The notes under the pieces were generated by a model. That model searched no databases. It worked only from the letters and a program-made list of their open reading frames with translations, and had not been told where the DNA came from. Shown here piece after piece: positions 33,963 through 42,381 of a stretch of 64,000 nt of DNA. This DNA is from Leptospira_A soteropolitanensis (lineage in GTDB: Bacteria > Spirochaetota > Leptospiria > Leptospirales > Leptospiraceae), in the NCBI RefSeq assembly GCF_026151335.1, contig NZ_JAMQPP010000007.1; one strand, written 5' to 3'. Positions within the stretch are counted from its first letter, which is position 1. Each line of letters begins with the position of its first letter. Made by a program: the position numbers and the translations under genes.

Positions 33963-34348
33963 AGATTTATTTAACCTCTTCCGTTATTTTTGCCTTATTA
34001 AGCTCTTCTAGGAAAACTATAATTCAAAAACTATTGTTGGAATCTTTAGATAATCACGACAGATTTTACACATCGTCACTTTCTGTTTTTTTATTATTTC
34101 AACTATTGGGAGATATAGAAGTTGAGAAAAAAAAACAAATCCTTCGATACCTCGAAGATCTTACTGATTCTATTTTTGATTTGGATACAGAAGGTTTGAG
34201 AACACAAATTTTTATGTCAGAGACATGTGATATAGAAATGGCAATAGCTATAAAAGAAGGGATGGATACTGTTTTAGTGGATTTAGAAAGAGAGATCACC
34301 TCTCTTCCTTTGCTTTTAGTTAGAAATTTCTTTTGGGAAACTAAATGA
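33959..34348 (+). CDS. PIN-like protein with missing catalytic acids (degenerate VapC?)
   Basis: This 129-residue protein starts with TTG. MKIYLTSSVIFALLSS aligns with the usual VapC start MKIYLDTSVIFALL, but the first catalytic Asp is Thr (T6). The second acid, usually a Glu in a TSxLxxxE-type helix near residue 45, is absent (SSLSVFLLFQLL). The last part, CDIEMAIAIKEGMDTVLVDLEREI, keeps D91 and D108. PIN toxins need a metal cluster of three or four acids, so this protein should not cleave RNA in the usual way. It could be a decayed toxin or have a binding role. Identity as a PIN fold is an inference from position, length and pattern. The minus gene at 34316 overlaps its end by 33 bases. Confidence 0.65.
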   Translation: MKIYLTSSVIFALLSSSRKTIIQKLLLESLDNHDRFYTSSLSVFLLFQLLGDIEVEKKKQILRYLEDLTDSIFDLDTEGLRTQIFMSETCDIEMAIAIKEGMDTVLVDLEREITSLPLLLVRNFFWETK

Positions 34349-36040
34349 AATGGGAGCAGAAAGTGGACTTCTTTGGTCTTTTGAATCCCATTCGTTTAAG
34401 TAACGATTGTAAGCTGAGATTCTAAAGTAATAAGTTAAACCAGGTTGGAAAAGTAGTCCTCTTTTTTCTTTTCTAGATACATCCACTTGATCTGCAAGAG
34501 GTCTGAAATCTTCGGAAGTAAGTTCTCCTTCTGGAATATAAATATTATTTATTAAAGTGTCTTCAGTAAGACAGAATCTTTTGTTCTGGAATCCTCTTTC
34601 ATCATCGTTACCGTCAATTTTTGCTAAGTTACCGTTTTTATCTTTTTTAACAAAGACAGAACCTAACATTCGTTGGGGAGTGAGACCATAATGGATCATA
34701 TAACCGCCGCCATTTTGCACTTCCTTTTCGTGGTTGGAGTTCCATAAAAAACAAAGTGGTTTCCCTGGCATAGGATTAGATTCCAATCGAAACCTGGTCG
34801 GCACATCGGGAGGAGTTTGTTCCATATACTCAAACGATAAGGATATGACATTAGGAACGGATTTTCCCATTGGATCAGGCCTGAACCATAATTTCCATTG
34901 GTAGTATTTGAATTTATTTTTAGGAAGATCGCGATCTAAAGATTGTATCCTTGTCCAAGGAAGTTTGACGTTGGAATCCACAAACTTTTGATTGGAACCT
35001 CTAAAATACAATTCGAGCATTGTATCTTTTGGTTGTTCGATACTCCAGTGAACGCGAGTTAAGTTAGAGTTACTATATTTAGTTTCTAAAACTGGAGATA
35101 TAGCTGTACTTCCTTCCATAAAACCAATTTTGGTTTCATCATCATAACGTACTTTTTCAAACTTAGTATATTCAATTTCTGGCTCGCCTTTATGGATATG
35201 AAATCCATCCAGGTTTCCATAAAATGATTTCCCGAGAACAAGAGGAGTGGAATCATTTTCAGGAAATCCAAATCCTACAGTATCCGGTTGTTTATTTTCA
35301 TATTCAGCCGTTTCGATTCCATTTTGGTACATTGTGTATTTATGATCTAATGTATCAAAATAAATGGATATCACTTCCCAAGTTTTTCTTTTGAGTTTTA
35401 CTGGTGATTCTAAAATGAAACTGGTAGTCCTACCATCTGATTTTTGGAGAAGGTTATTCACATAGAGGGTTGGCTTACTTTCATTTAACTCCAGTGAGAT
35501 GCCATATTTTTTACCCTTCACAAAGACTGTTCGATCTAAAATGACAGAGCCTGCACCTTGTTCTCCCAAACGAATGGGTATGGTAATGGTAAATGCATCA
35601 GGATGGGTTCCAAAAAGAGAATTGCCTGAAACAGAAAGGTGGATCTGGTTTCTCCGACCGGAAAAATATGCAGATTTTCGGCCAAAAAAATAGGTTTGGT
35701 CATCAACTAAATAAGAAGAAGATACGACAGATATGGACTTTGATTGATATGGAATGCCGGTTTCTGAGATCTGTGGTTCGGATACCTCTCCTTCAAAATC
35801 GAAGAAAAGTTCGCCATGTTTGGGTGTATTCTCTTTTGGTTTAAGGAAGTTTTTTTTGCCTGGTTCTGAATTTTGAACCACACCGATTTTTTTCCACAGG
35901 CCTAGGTCTAAATTCTCTTTTTTGGGGACTTCCCATCCAAAGATAGGTAGACCCAAAATTAAGAATATAACTACGATTGCTCTTCGATCAGTCCCAATCG
36001 TTTTTGGTGCCTTCCACCTTCGAATTCTGTTTCTATCCAT
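34316..36040 (-). CDS. Exported protein with concanavalin/LamG-like domain
   Basis: The 574-residue protein has a long basic N-region and hydrophobic core (AIVVIFLILGLPIFGW) ending at about residue 36. A beta-rich lectin-like domain (about 85-290) has FFDFEGEVSEPQISETGI, YFFGRKSAYFSGRRNQIHL and KRKTWEVISIYFDTLDHKYTMYQNGIE, the usual LamG pattern of an argued carbohydrate- or protein-binding jelly roll. The rest (about 300-574) is beta-rich and ends with RISAYNRYLNEWDSKDQRSPL, an FN3-like strand pattern. It is likely at the cell surface or in the periplasm. The start lies 70 bases inside the end of rpiB; no better start is visible, so the start is uncertain. Confidence 0.7.
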   Translation of the reverse strand: MDRNRIRRWKAPKTIGTDRRAIVVIFLILGLPIFGWEVPKKENLDLGLWKKIGVVQNSEPGKKNFLKPKENTPKHGELFFDFEGEVSEPQISETGIPYQSKSISVVSSSYLVDDQTYFFGRKSAYFSGRRNQIHLSVSGNSLFGTHPDAFTITIPIRLGEQGAGSVILDRTVFVKGKKYGISLELNESKPTLYVNNLLQKSDGRTTSFILESPVKLKRKTWEVISIYFDTLDHKYTMYQNGIETAEYENKQPDTVGFGFPENDSTPLVLGKSFYGNLDGFHIHKGEPEIEYTKFEKVRYDDETKIGFMEGSTAISPVLETKYSNSNLTRVHWSIEQPKDTMLELYFRGSNQKFVDSNVKLPWTRIQSLDRDLPKNKFKYYQWKLWFRPDPMGKSVPNVISLSFEYMEQTPPDVPTRFRLESNPMPGKPLCFLWNSNHEKEVQNGGGYMIHYGLTPQRMLGSVFVKKDKNGNLAKIDGNDDERGFQNKRFCLTEDTLINNIYIPEGELTSEDFRPLADQVDVSRKEKRGLLFQPGLTYYFRISAYNRYLNEWDSKDQRSPLSAPISFSFPKEISN

Positions 36041-36408
36041 TTTTTTACGATTCTCTGTGCTAAATCTGTTCCGAGAACCCTTCCCCCTAAAACCAAAACA
36101 TTGGCATTGTTATGGCGTTTGGACATCTCCGCCGTAAACTCATCATGGCAAAGGGCCGCTCGAATGCCTTTGAAACGGTTGGCAGCAATGGAGGCTCCAA
36201 TGCCTGTTCCGCAAAGGGCGATGAGTCTTGGAACTTCACCAGAAAGAACCTTTCGGCAGGCTTCTCCAATGATGGTGGGGTAGTCAACGGACTCTTCGCT
36301 CTTAGTACCGTAATCGACAATTTCATACGTTTCCTCGAGACTTTTCCTGAGGAATTCTTTGAGAGCAAATCCTCCGTGGTCAGAAGCAATTCCAATTTTT
36401 TCTTTCAT
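35971..36408 (-). CDS. rpiB: Ribose-5-phosphate isomerase B
   Basis: The 145-residue enzyme interconverts ribose-5-phosphate and ribulose-5-phosphate. It has GIASDHGGFALKEFL at the N-terminus, CGTGIGASIAANRFKGIRAAL with the catalytic Cys at C66, and HNNANVLVLGGRVLG with the phosphate-binding His. Length and motifs are standard. It overlaps the preceding (upstream) 36405 gene by four bases, so they are co-transcribed. Its own end overlaps the lectin-like gene by 70 bases. Confidence 0.94.
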   Translation of the reverse strand: MKEKIGIASDHGGFALKEFLRKSLEETYEIVDYGTKSEESVDYPTIIGEACRKVLSGEVPRLIALCGTGIGASIAANRFKGIRAALCHDEFTAEMSKRHNNANVLVLGGRVLGTDLAQRIVKKWIETEFEGGRHQKRLGLIEEQS

Positions 36409-37076
36409 TCAGGTTTTTCCTTTCGTTGTTTCAGGGCATCTGTATAAGACTTCAAGGATTCTAGCGAAAGAGAGAGTAAAAACTTATCTCTTTCGCGGAG
36501 TAAGGTTCCGTAATATCCAGTAAAAAGATCTAAATACCTATTGTATTTTGTTTGTGGATTTTTTTCAGAAAGGTATTCGATAGATAGGTTTGTGATTTCC
36601 TCTTTAACTTCTGTATGCGCTTCAAACCATTGTTTGGCGAAATTGACTTCACCAGGAGTCAGTGGGTAAGGGCGACTATCAGAAAGTAGGATTCGCCACT
36701 CATAGGAAAAATACATTTCTTCCTTTTCCTTACCGGAGAGTAAAGAGGCTTTGAAATACTCACCTAAATCAGAGGTAAGAGGTTCCTCCTCAGGAAGGTT
36801 TTTGGAAACCTGGTCACGAAAGCAGTTTAGGGAAGCCAGACGGAGTTCGGCAGATTCTCTCGCATATTCTTCCATCCGAGTACGGTCCAAATTGATGAGA
36901 CTTGGACTAATCGCACCAGGAGGAATTTCTTTTTTTAAAGGTATATAACAATCTTTAGCTGCTTCCCATCCTAAATTTCCTTCTGGAATCCATAGGGAAT
37001 GAGCAGATAACGATCCAACAAAAATAAAGAAAAGGAGTTGGTAAGTTCTAAAAAAATTACCCATGAGTCCTTTCAA
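36405..37076 (-). CDS. Secreted hypothetical protein
   Basis: This 223-residue protein starts with a signal peptide (TYQLLFFIFVGSLSAHS) and continues as a mainly helical, charged domain: CYIPLKKEIPPGAISPSLINLDRTRMEEYARESAELRLASLNCFRDQVSKNLPEEEPL. Two Cys residues (in DCYIPL and NCFRDQ) could form a disulfide. I do not recognise the family. It is located between serC and rpiB in one operon, overlapping both (20 bases with serC, four with rpiB). No enzyme motif is visible. Confidence 0.75.
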   Translation of the reverse strand: MKGLMGNFFRTYQLLFFIFVGSLSAHSLWIPEGNLGWEAAKDCYIPLKKEIPPGAISPSLINLDRTRMEEYARESAELRLASLNCFRDQVSKNLPEEEPLTSDLGEYFKASLLSGKEKEEMYFSYEWRILLSDSRPYPLTPGEVNFAKQWFEAHTEVKEEITNLSIEYLSEKNPQTKYNRYLDLFTGYYGTLLRERDKFLLSLSLESLKSYTDALKQRKEKPE

Positions 37077-38154
37077 ATTCTTTGATAAAGGAAATCAGCG
37101 CATCCACACCTTCTTCGGGCATTGCATTGTAAATACTCGCGCGAAACCCACCTACGTCACGGTATCCTTTGAGTCCAGCAAAGCCTTGTTCTTCGGCAAG
37201 GGCTAAAAATTTAGAATCCAAACTATCGTTATGGCCACGAAAAACAACATTCATAGCAGAACGAAACTCTTCTGGAACCGGTGCATAAAATAAGTTTGAG
37301 GCATCGATTGTCTCATACAATTTTTTTGCTTTCCTTTCATTTGCAGCTTCCATCACTGCAAGGCCACCTTTTCTTTTTAGGTATTTAAACACGAGGCCGG
37401 CAATGTATATGGAATAAGTGGGAGGTGTGTTGTACAAAGATCCATTTTTTTCCATAAGAGCAAAGTTCATTAGGTTCGGAACGGGATGATCGAGTGTTGG
37501 CAATTTTTCTTTGTCATAAATGACAAGTGTGAGTCCAGAAGGCCCAATGTTTTTTTGTGCTCCTGCAAAAATGACAGAAAAATCTTCTATGGGAAGTTTT
37601 CGACTTAAGAGCTCACTTGTCATATCAGCAAAAAGGGGAGCCTTTTTTAATTTAGGGAAAATTTTATAACGCGTTCCATAAATGGTATTGTTAGAAGTGA
37701 TATAAACATATTTGGCTCCCTCATTCACCATCTCATCTGTGATCGTGGGAAGTTCCATATATTTTGAATCAGCCCCATTAAATATGGATTTTACGTTTGG
37801 ATAAAATTTCTTTGCTTCTTCATAGGCTTTTTTGGCCCAAACACCTGTAACAGCAAAATCAGCAGACTCTCCCGTCTTTAAATAATTAAAAGGAATGGCC
37901 GAAAATTGTAAAGTGGCACCACCCGGAAAATAAACCGCAGCATAACGGGAGGGTAGATCCAGTAATTCCCTAAGGTCACGGAGAGATTCATCCAAAATAT
38001 TTTGGAAAACATTTCCCCTGTGGCTCATTTCCATTACAGACATTCCAGTACCCTTGTAATTTAGGAACTCATCCTTTGCTTCCTCCATGACTTCTGTGGG
38101 CAACATGGCAGGGCCGGCATTAAAATTGAAGACTCTGTGCGTAAATGTAGGCAT
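37057..38154 (-). CDS. serC: Phosphoserine aminotransferase
   Basis: The 365-residue PLP enzyme makes 3-phosphoserine from 3-phosphohydroxypyruvate in serine biosynthesis and also serves pyridoxal synthesis in some bacteria. It starts FNFNAGPAMLPTEVMEEA, and has GTGMSVMEMSHRG, GATLQFSAIPFNYL, YITSNNTIYGTRY and the PLP-lysine motif FAGAQKNIGPSGLTLVIYDKE near residue 195. Family length is 360. The downstream gene overlaps by 20 bases. The ATG ending at 38154 is used. Confidence 0.95.
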   Translation of the reverse strand: MPTFTHRVFNFNAGPAMLPTEVMEEAKDEFLNYKGTGMSVMEMSHRGNVFQNILDESLRDLRELLDLPSRYAAVYFPGGATLQFSAIPFNYLKTGESADFAVTGVWAKKAYEEAKKFYPNVKSIFNGADSKYMELPTITDEMVNEGAKYVYITSNNTIYGTRYKIFPKLKKAPLFADMTSELLSRKLPIEDFSVIFAGAQKNIGPSGLTLVIYDKEKLPTLDHPVPNLMNFALMEKNGSLYNTPPTYSIYIAGLVFKYLKRKGGLAVMEAANERKAKKLYETIDASNLFYAPVPEEFRSAMNVVFRGHNDSLDSKFLALAEEQGFAGLKGYRDVGGFRASIYNAMPEEGVDALISFIKEFERTHG

Positions 38155-38278
38155 TCTCCCACAGAATTTTGAAGATCCACCCCCCGGTAAATAGATTTTT
38201 ATTCTAAAACTTGCTTTGCAGAATCACAAAGGTTGTTATTCTTGTGGGCATCTTTACCCCAATTTTCGTGAGGAAACA

Positions 38279-39955
38279 ATGAGAATTTCTCGTTCCATCA
38301 TCATCTGCCTAACTTTTGTCAGTCTTTCTCTGACAGCACAATCCAAAGCCCCTCTCGGTGAGTCCGAAATTAAGGGTTCCAAAAAAATCGAATTCATCAA
38401 CCGTTCCTTACGTAAGGCTTCCGATGAGATCATCCAGGAAAATACTGAAATTGGTCGTAAACTGGCTGAAACCTTGGCCAAAGAAAATTCTGCCACAGTA
38501 GATGGAGTTAAAATCCAAAGAGTTCTACCTGGTGCTGATGGAAAATTGGGAGCTGATATCCTAATTCTTTCTGAATCACAAAGTTTTGACCATGTCAATT
38601 CCATTGCACGGATCATTGCTTCTTATGTAGAAAAATCTTTCCAATATAAAGCCGGAAATTCCGAAACTCTGGCTCAATACATTCTTTATTACAACGCAAC
38701 GCACCGAAAAGACTCAAAGTTTTTTAGTAAAAAATATACAGAAGGAGTCATCGCCGCTACTTCTCCTGACAAATTAGGGATCGATACAGTTTATAAAAAT
38801 TGGCCAGGAAAAACTCAAATCATCATTCCTATTGAAGGAAATATCTTAAAAGATAGTGGGAAGGATTTAACCACAGATGAGTTAGAAAAAGACGTCAACA
38901 AAATGGTGAAGGATAAAGAAAAAGATCCCGCTACCAAACAGAAAATGGAAGACGAAGCCAAAAAAATGGACAAGTTGCAAACCGATAAAATCAAAGAAGA
39001 AAAAAAGGTTTTGCAAGATAAAAAACAAGAAGTAGCAAACGAACAAAAAGACCTCCAAGACAAAAAAGAGGCACTAAAGAAGAAAGAACAGGAAACGATT
39101 GCAAGCCTCAATGAGTTAAAAAAAGACCCGGTTAAAAACAAAGCAGAAATTGAAAAGAAAACCGAAGAGGTCAAACAAATCGAACAAGAGAAAAAAGACA
39201 CTGAGAAAAAGTCGGAAGCGGTAGAAGCTAAAAAAGAGGAACTCAGTAAAAAAGAAGAACAAATCGCTAAAAAAGAAGAAGCACGCACAGGAACCACTTC
39301 AGGCGACTCAGCAAAAAAAGACGATACCGTTCAAAAGGTAGAAGCTAAGGTTGAAGAACTAAAATCAGAACTTGCACAAACCAAAGAAGAACTGAAGAAA
39401 AAAGAAGAACAAAGTGACAATGTTGTGAACAACAAAATCCTTTTTATGAAGTTTATCAAATATGATACAGATGGTCACTATTCGAATGAACTTTGGGCCA
39501 TTGATCCTGCAAAAGATGATGCTCTTTTTAAAAGTCCATACAACAATATTTGTTCTAAGGAATTTAAAGAAATCGCCAACCAAGGAGTCTTAGTTCTCGG
39601 TTATGACGGAGAAAAGGTCGAAAATAGAAAACACAAACTTGTGTTACTGGACCCAGACAAACTCGGTGTGAAAAAAACAAGCGAGTCTGCAGATATTTTC
39701 TGGCGAACTCCGATGATCAATCGCGAAGACAAAATTTACGTGATCGAAAAGGTAAAAGACAAATACCATGTTTCTCGTTTTAAATCGGACTTAACGTTTG
39801 AAAAAAGAACAGAAGAACCTGTGGAAGAAAACTCCGAACTCACCTTTTTCGGGGATAAAATTTATGTGACCGGCAAACCAAAAGAAGGTGATAAAACTAC
39901 CATTAAGGTATTTAAAAAAGAAGACTTAAGCCTACTCAAAACCATCGCTCCGTAA
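38279..39955 (+). CDS. Borrelia P83/100-family secreted protein
   Basis: The 558-residue protein starts at the ATG at 38279, preceded by GAGG; an earlier in-frame start at 38216 lacks a ribosome-binding site and disrupts the signal peptide. It has a signal peptide (ISRSIIICLTFVSLSLTAQS) and an N-terminal domain (about residues 25-190, with IIQENTEIGRKLAETLAKEN and IIASYVEKSF). A long lysine/glutamate coiled coil (about 210-380) and a C-terminal beta domain with NELWAIDPAKDDALFK-type strands follow. This is the P83/100 plan of Borrelia antigens. Its function is unknown; periplasmic or surface location is inferred from the signal. The coiled coil is unusually charged and repetitive. Confidence 0.82.
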   Translation: MRISRSIIICLTFVSLSLTAQSKAPLGESEIKGSKKIEFINRSLRKASDEIIQENTEIGRKLAETLAKENSATVDGVKIQRVLPGADGKLGADILILSESQSFDHVNSIARIIASYVEKSFQYKAGNSETLAQYILYYNATHRKDSKFFSKKYTEGVIAATSPDKLGIDTVYKNWPGKTQIIIPIEGNILKDSGKDLTTDELEKDVNKMVKDKEKDPATKQKMEDEAKKMDKLQTDKIKEEKKVLQDKKQEVANEQKDLQDKKEALKKKEQETIASLNELKKDPVKNKAEIEKKTEEVKQIEQEKKDTEKKSEAVEAKKEELSKKEEQIAKKEEARTGTTSGDSAKKDDTVQKVEAKVEELKSELAQTKEELKKKEEQSDNVVNNKILFMKFIKYDTDGHYSNELWAIDPAKDDALFKSPYNNICSKEFKEIANQGVLVLGYDGEKVENRKHKLVLLDPDKLGVKKTSESADIFWRTPMINREDKIYVIEKVKDKYHVSRFKSDLTFEKRTEEPVEENSELTFFGDKIYVTGKPKEGDKTTIKVFKKEDLSLLKTIAP

Positions 39956-39976
39956 GGAGGGTGGTTCCATTCGTTT

Positions 39977-41167
39977 TTGAAATATATATCAAAAACAGTT
40001 GGGGTATTATCGCTTGTGAGTCTTTTTACAGACATCGCAAGCGAAATGCTCTATCCCATTTTACCAATTTATCTCAAATCGATTGGATACTCCATTCTCT
40101 TTATTGGTATATTAGAAGGAATCACGGAAGTAGTCGCGGGTTATGGAAAGGGATACTTTGGCCAACTATCGGATGATACCGGGAAACGAGTTCCTTTTGT
40201 GCGACTAGGCTACGCTTTAAGTGCTATTGCAAAACCCTTATTAAGTATTGGCCAAGTTCCATTTGTTGTTTTATTCTCCCGCATATTGGATCGAATTGGA
40301 AAAGGAGTCCGAACAGGAGCACGGGATGCGATTTTATCCTCTGAAGCTACCAATAAAACCAAGGCAAGAGTATTTGGATTTCATCGTTCTATGGATACAT
40401 TGGGTGCAGTCCTTGGTCCAAGCTTCGCTTTAGTATACCTGTATTTTTATCCCAAAGATTATATATTTTTATTCTATTTGGCTTTTTTGCCTGGAATCAT
40501 AGCGATTGGGTTTACCTTCTTTTTGAAGGAAAAATTAGCTCAATCCAAACAAACAAGTTTAAATAATCAAAAAAGTAATAAGTTTATATCATTAATTAAT
40601 TATTGGAAAACTGCAAGCCCCAACTATAAAAAGTTAGTTGTTGGGTTACTTGTATTTGCCTTTTGGAATAGTTCAGATGTTTTTTTGATATTAAGATCGA
40701 AAGAAGCAGGTTTAAATGACTACCAAGTGATTGGGATTTATATTTTTTATAATTTGGTTTATGCAGTCTTTTCTTACCCACTCGGAGTTTTTGCCGATAA
40801 AATTGGACTAAAAAAAATGTTACTATGTGGTCTTGGAATTTATGCCGGTGTCTACTTTCTTATGGGCCTTGTCCAAAATCCAGTTTTAATTTTACTCGCT
40901 TTCTTTTTATACGGTGTTTATGCGGCTGCAACAGAAGGGATTTCCAAGGCATGGATTAGTAATGTTACACCGAGTAACGAAACTGCAACAGCCATCGGTC
41001 TATATGCTGGCATGCAAAGTATTTCTGCGTTTTTTGCCAGTTTGGTGGCGGGCTGGTTATGGTTTCTTTTTGGAGCTCCAGTTACTTTTATTGTCACTGG
41101 AGTTGTCGCAGTTTTTGTTATTCTTTACTTTCTTAAAGTAAAAATAACCGAAGAAACTGAAGTTTAA
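39977..41167 (+). CDS. MFS transporter
   Basis: This 396-residue protein has twelve hydrophobic segments typical of the major facilitator superfamily. It begins GVLSLVSLFTDIASEMLYPILPIYLKSIG, with GYGKGYFGQLSDDTGKR in loop 2-3 (the motif A region) and RILDRIGKGVRTGARDAIL further on. The N-terminal part is like a subset of drug or solute exporters, and no substrate is suggested. The TTG start is uncertain: an AGGAGG lies 15 bases upstream (39956-39961), which is long. It converges with the TPR gene by four bases. Confidence 0.85.
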   Translation: MKYISKTVGVLSLVSLFTDIASEMLYPILPIYLKSIGYSILFIGILEGITEVVAGYGKGYFGQLSDDTGKRVPFVRLGYALSAIAKPLLSIGQVPFVVLFSRILDRIGKGVRTGARDAILSSEATNKTKARVFGFHRSMDTLGAVLGPSFALVYLYFYPKDYIFLFYLAFLPGIIAIGFTFFLKEKLAQSKQTSLNNQKSNKFISLINYWKTASPNYKKLVVGLLVFAFWNSSDVFLILRSKEAGLNDYQVIGIYIFYNLVYAVFSYPLGVFADKIGLKKMLLCGLGIYAGVYFLMGLVQNPVLILLAFFLYGVYAAATEGISKAWISNVTPSNETATAIGLYAGMQSISAFFASLVAGWLWFLFGAPVTFIVTGVVAVFVILYFLKVKITEETEV

Positions 41168-42282
41168 TCCTTTAAATATTCTATCCTTTCTCGGATGGCT
41201 TCGTTAGATGGATTTTTTTTGGCCAGATCTTCCAGTAGTTTGACCGCTTGTGATTTTTTTCCCATAATGTCCCAAAGATCGGAAAGTTCTAGAGCAGGCC
41301 TTGGGTCACTTGGAGATTTACTCAGAAGTCCTAAATATATTTCTTCGGCTTTCTCTAAATCCCCAATCAAACGCAAAGCCGCCGCTTTTCCAAGAAGAGC
41401 AAAGTAGTCATCACCACTGGCAAGAATTTTATTAAAACATTCTAAAGCTTTGTCGTAGTTTCCAAGTCCTCTAAGAGAATCGGCATAACGGTTAATGATG
41501 AGTTTGTTATCGGGATCGGATTCAAGAATTTTTTCCCAGTAAGTGATGGCCGTTTTAAAATCTTTTTTACCGCGATAGGATTCGGCAAGACCATAGAGGG
41601 CAAAGAAGTTTTTTGGGTCGAGTTCTTTGGCACGGTCGTAATAAAGAATGGCTTTATCGAAGTCTTTAATTTTGCGATAACTATTTCCGATCTCTGTTAA
41701 TATCTTGATATTGTTTGGTTGGCTCGAAAGTAATTTTTCCCACCAATGGATGGCATCCACATACCTTTGGCAGGCAAAGTATAAATGGCCAAGTCCCACA
41801 ATCACATACTGATCGTTTGGATTGATCTGAAGTGCTTCCATATAATACACTTCTGATTCTTTGAAGTTTTTTAGTTTTCTATGTGCGTCAGCTACTCTTG
41901 AAAGGATACTTGCATCTGTGATTGTTATATGGTGAAATTCTTCTGCGACTTCAATAATACGTTTTAGACTATTTAAGTCTCTGTAAGCATTCATTAGTCC
42001 CATGAGTGAGAACTTATTGGTTGTATCTCCAACCAAACATTTGCGGTAATATTGAATGGCTTGTTCTGGTTGTTTTGTTTTGGCGTAATAATCACCGAGA
42101 CCAACAAGGCCATATGTATTTGCTGGATCTTCATCCAGTAATATGTCTAATCGTTCCTTCGCTTCCTTAAAACGACCCTGATCCAGAAAACGATAAGCCT
42201 CTTTTGCGAGAGATTTTATTTTAGTGAACTTTTCATCTTCTTGTGGCTTTTCGATATCTGTATTTTCCATATCCCTGTCCAA
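41164..42282 (-). CDS. TPR-repeat protein
   Basis: The 372-residue protein is almost wholly TPR units (about ten): EAKERLDILLDEDPANTYGLVGLGDYYA, EQAIQYYRKCLVGDT, AILYYDRAKELDPKNFFALYGLAES and KLLEDLAKKNPSNEAIRERIEYL are examples. No signal peptide is found, so it is probably cytosolic. It may act as a protein-interaction scaffold. The reading frame ends four bases over the MFS gene end on the other strand. No partner gene is obvious. Start could also be at the ATG 12 bases downstream (MENTDIEKP). Confidence 0.85.
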   Translation of the reverse strand: MDRDMENTDIEKPQEDEKFTKIKSLAKEAYRFLDQGRFKEAKERLDILLDEDPANTYGLVGLGDYYAKTKQPEQAIQYYRKCLVGDTTNKFSLMGLMNAYRDLNSLKRIIEVAEEFHHITITDASILSRVADAHRKLKNFKESEVYYMEALQINPNDQYVIVGLGHLYFACQRYVDAIHWWEKLLSSQPNNIKILTEIGNSYRKIKDFDKAILYYDRAKELDPKNFFALYGLAESYRGKKDFKTAITYWEKILESDPDNKLIINRYADSLRGLGNYDKALECFNKILASGDDYFALLGKAAALRLIGDLEKAEEIYLGLLSKSPSDPRPALELSDLWDIMGKKSQAVKLLEDLAKKNPSNEAIRERIEYLKD

Positions 42283-42381
42283 TTTTCAGCATTCTTTTTT
42301 AGACAGTAAAAATCGACTCAAAAACGTGAGAACATTGACAACAGGCTCTTTTTTGAAGAAATGACAATGAGGGGGGAACGT

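Noticed and set aside
33959..34348. Calling the pair a functional VapBC toxin-antitoxin
   Set aside because: Two canonical acids are absent, so a working toxin cannot be claimed.
36087..36447. Several open frames overlapping rpiB on both strands
   Set aside because: Shadows of rpiB; no ribosome-binding sites and odd composition.
39961..40176. Alternative frame after AAGGAGG before the MFS gene
   Set aside because: It is short, has no membrane protein pattern and overlaps the clear MFS frame.
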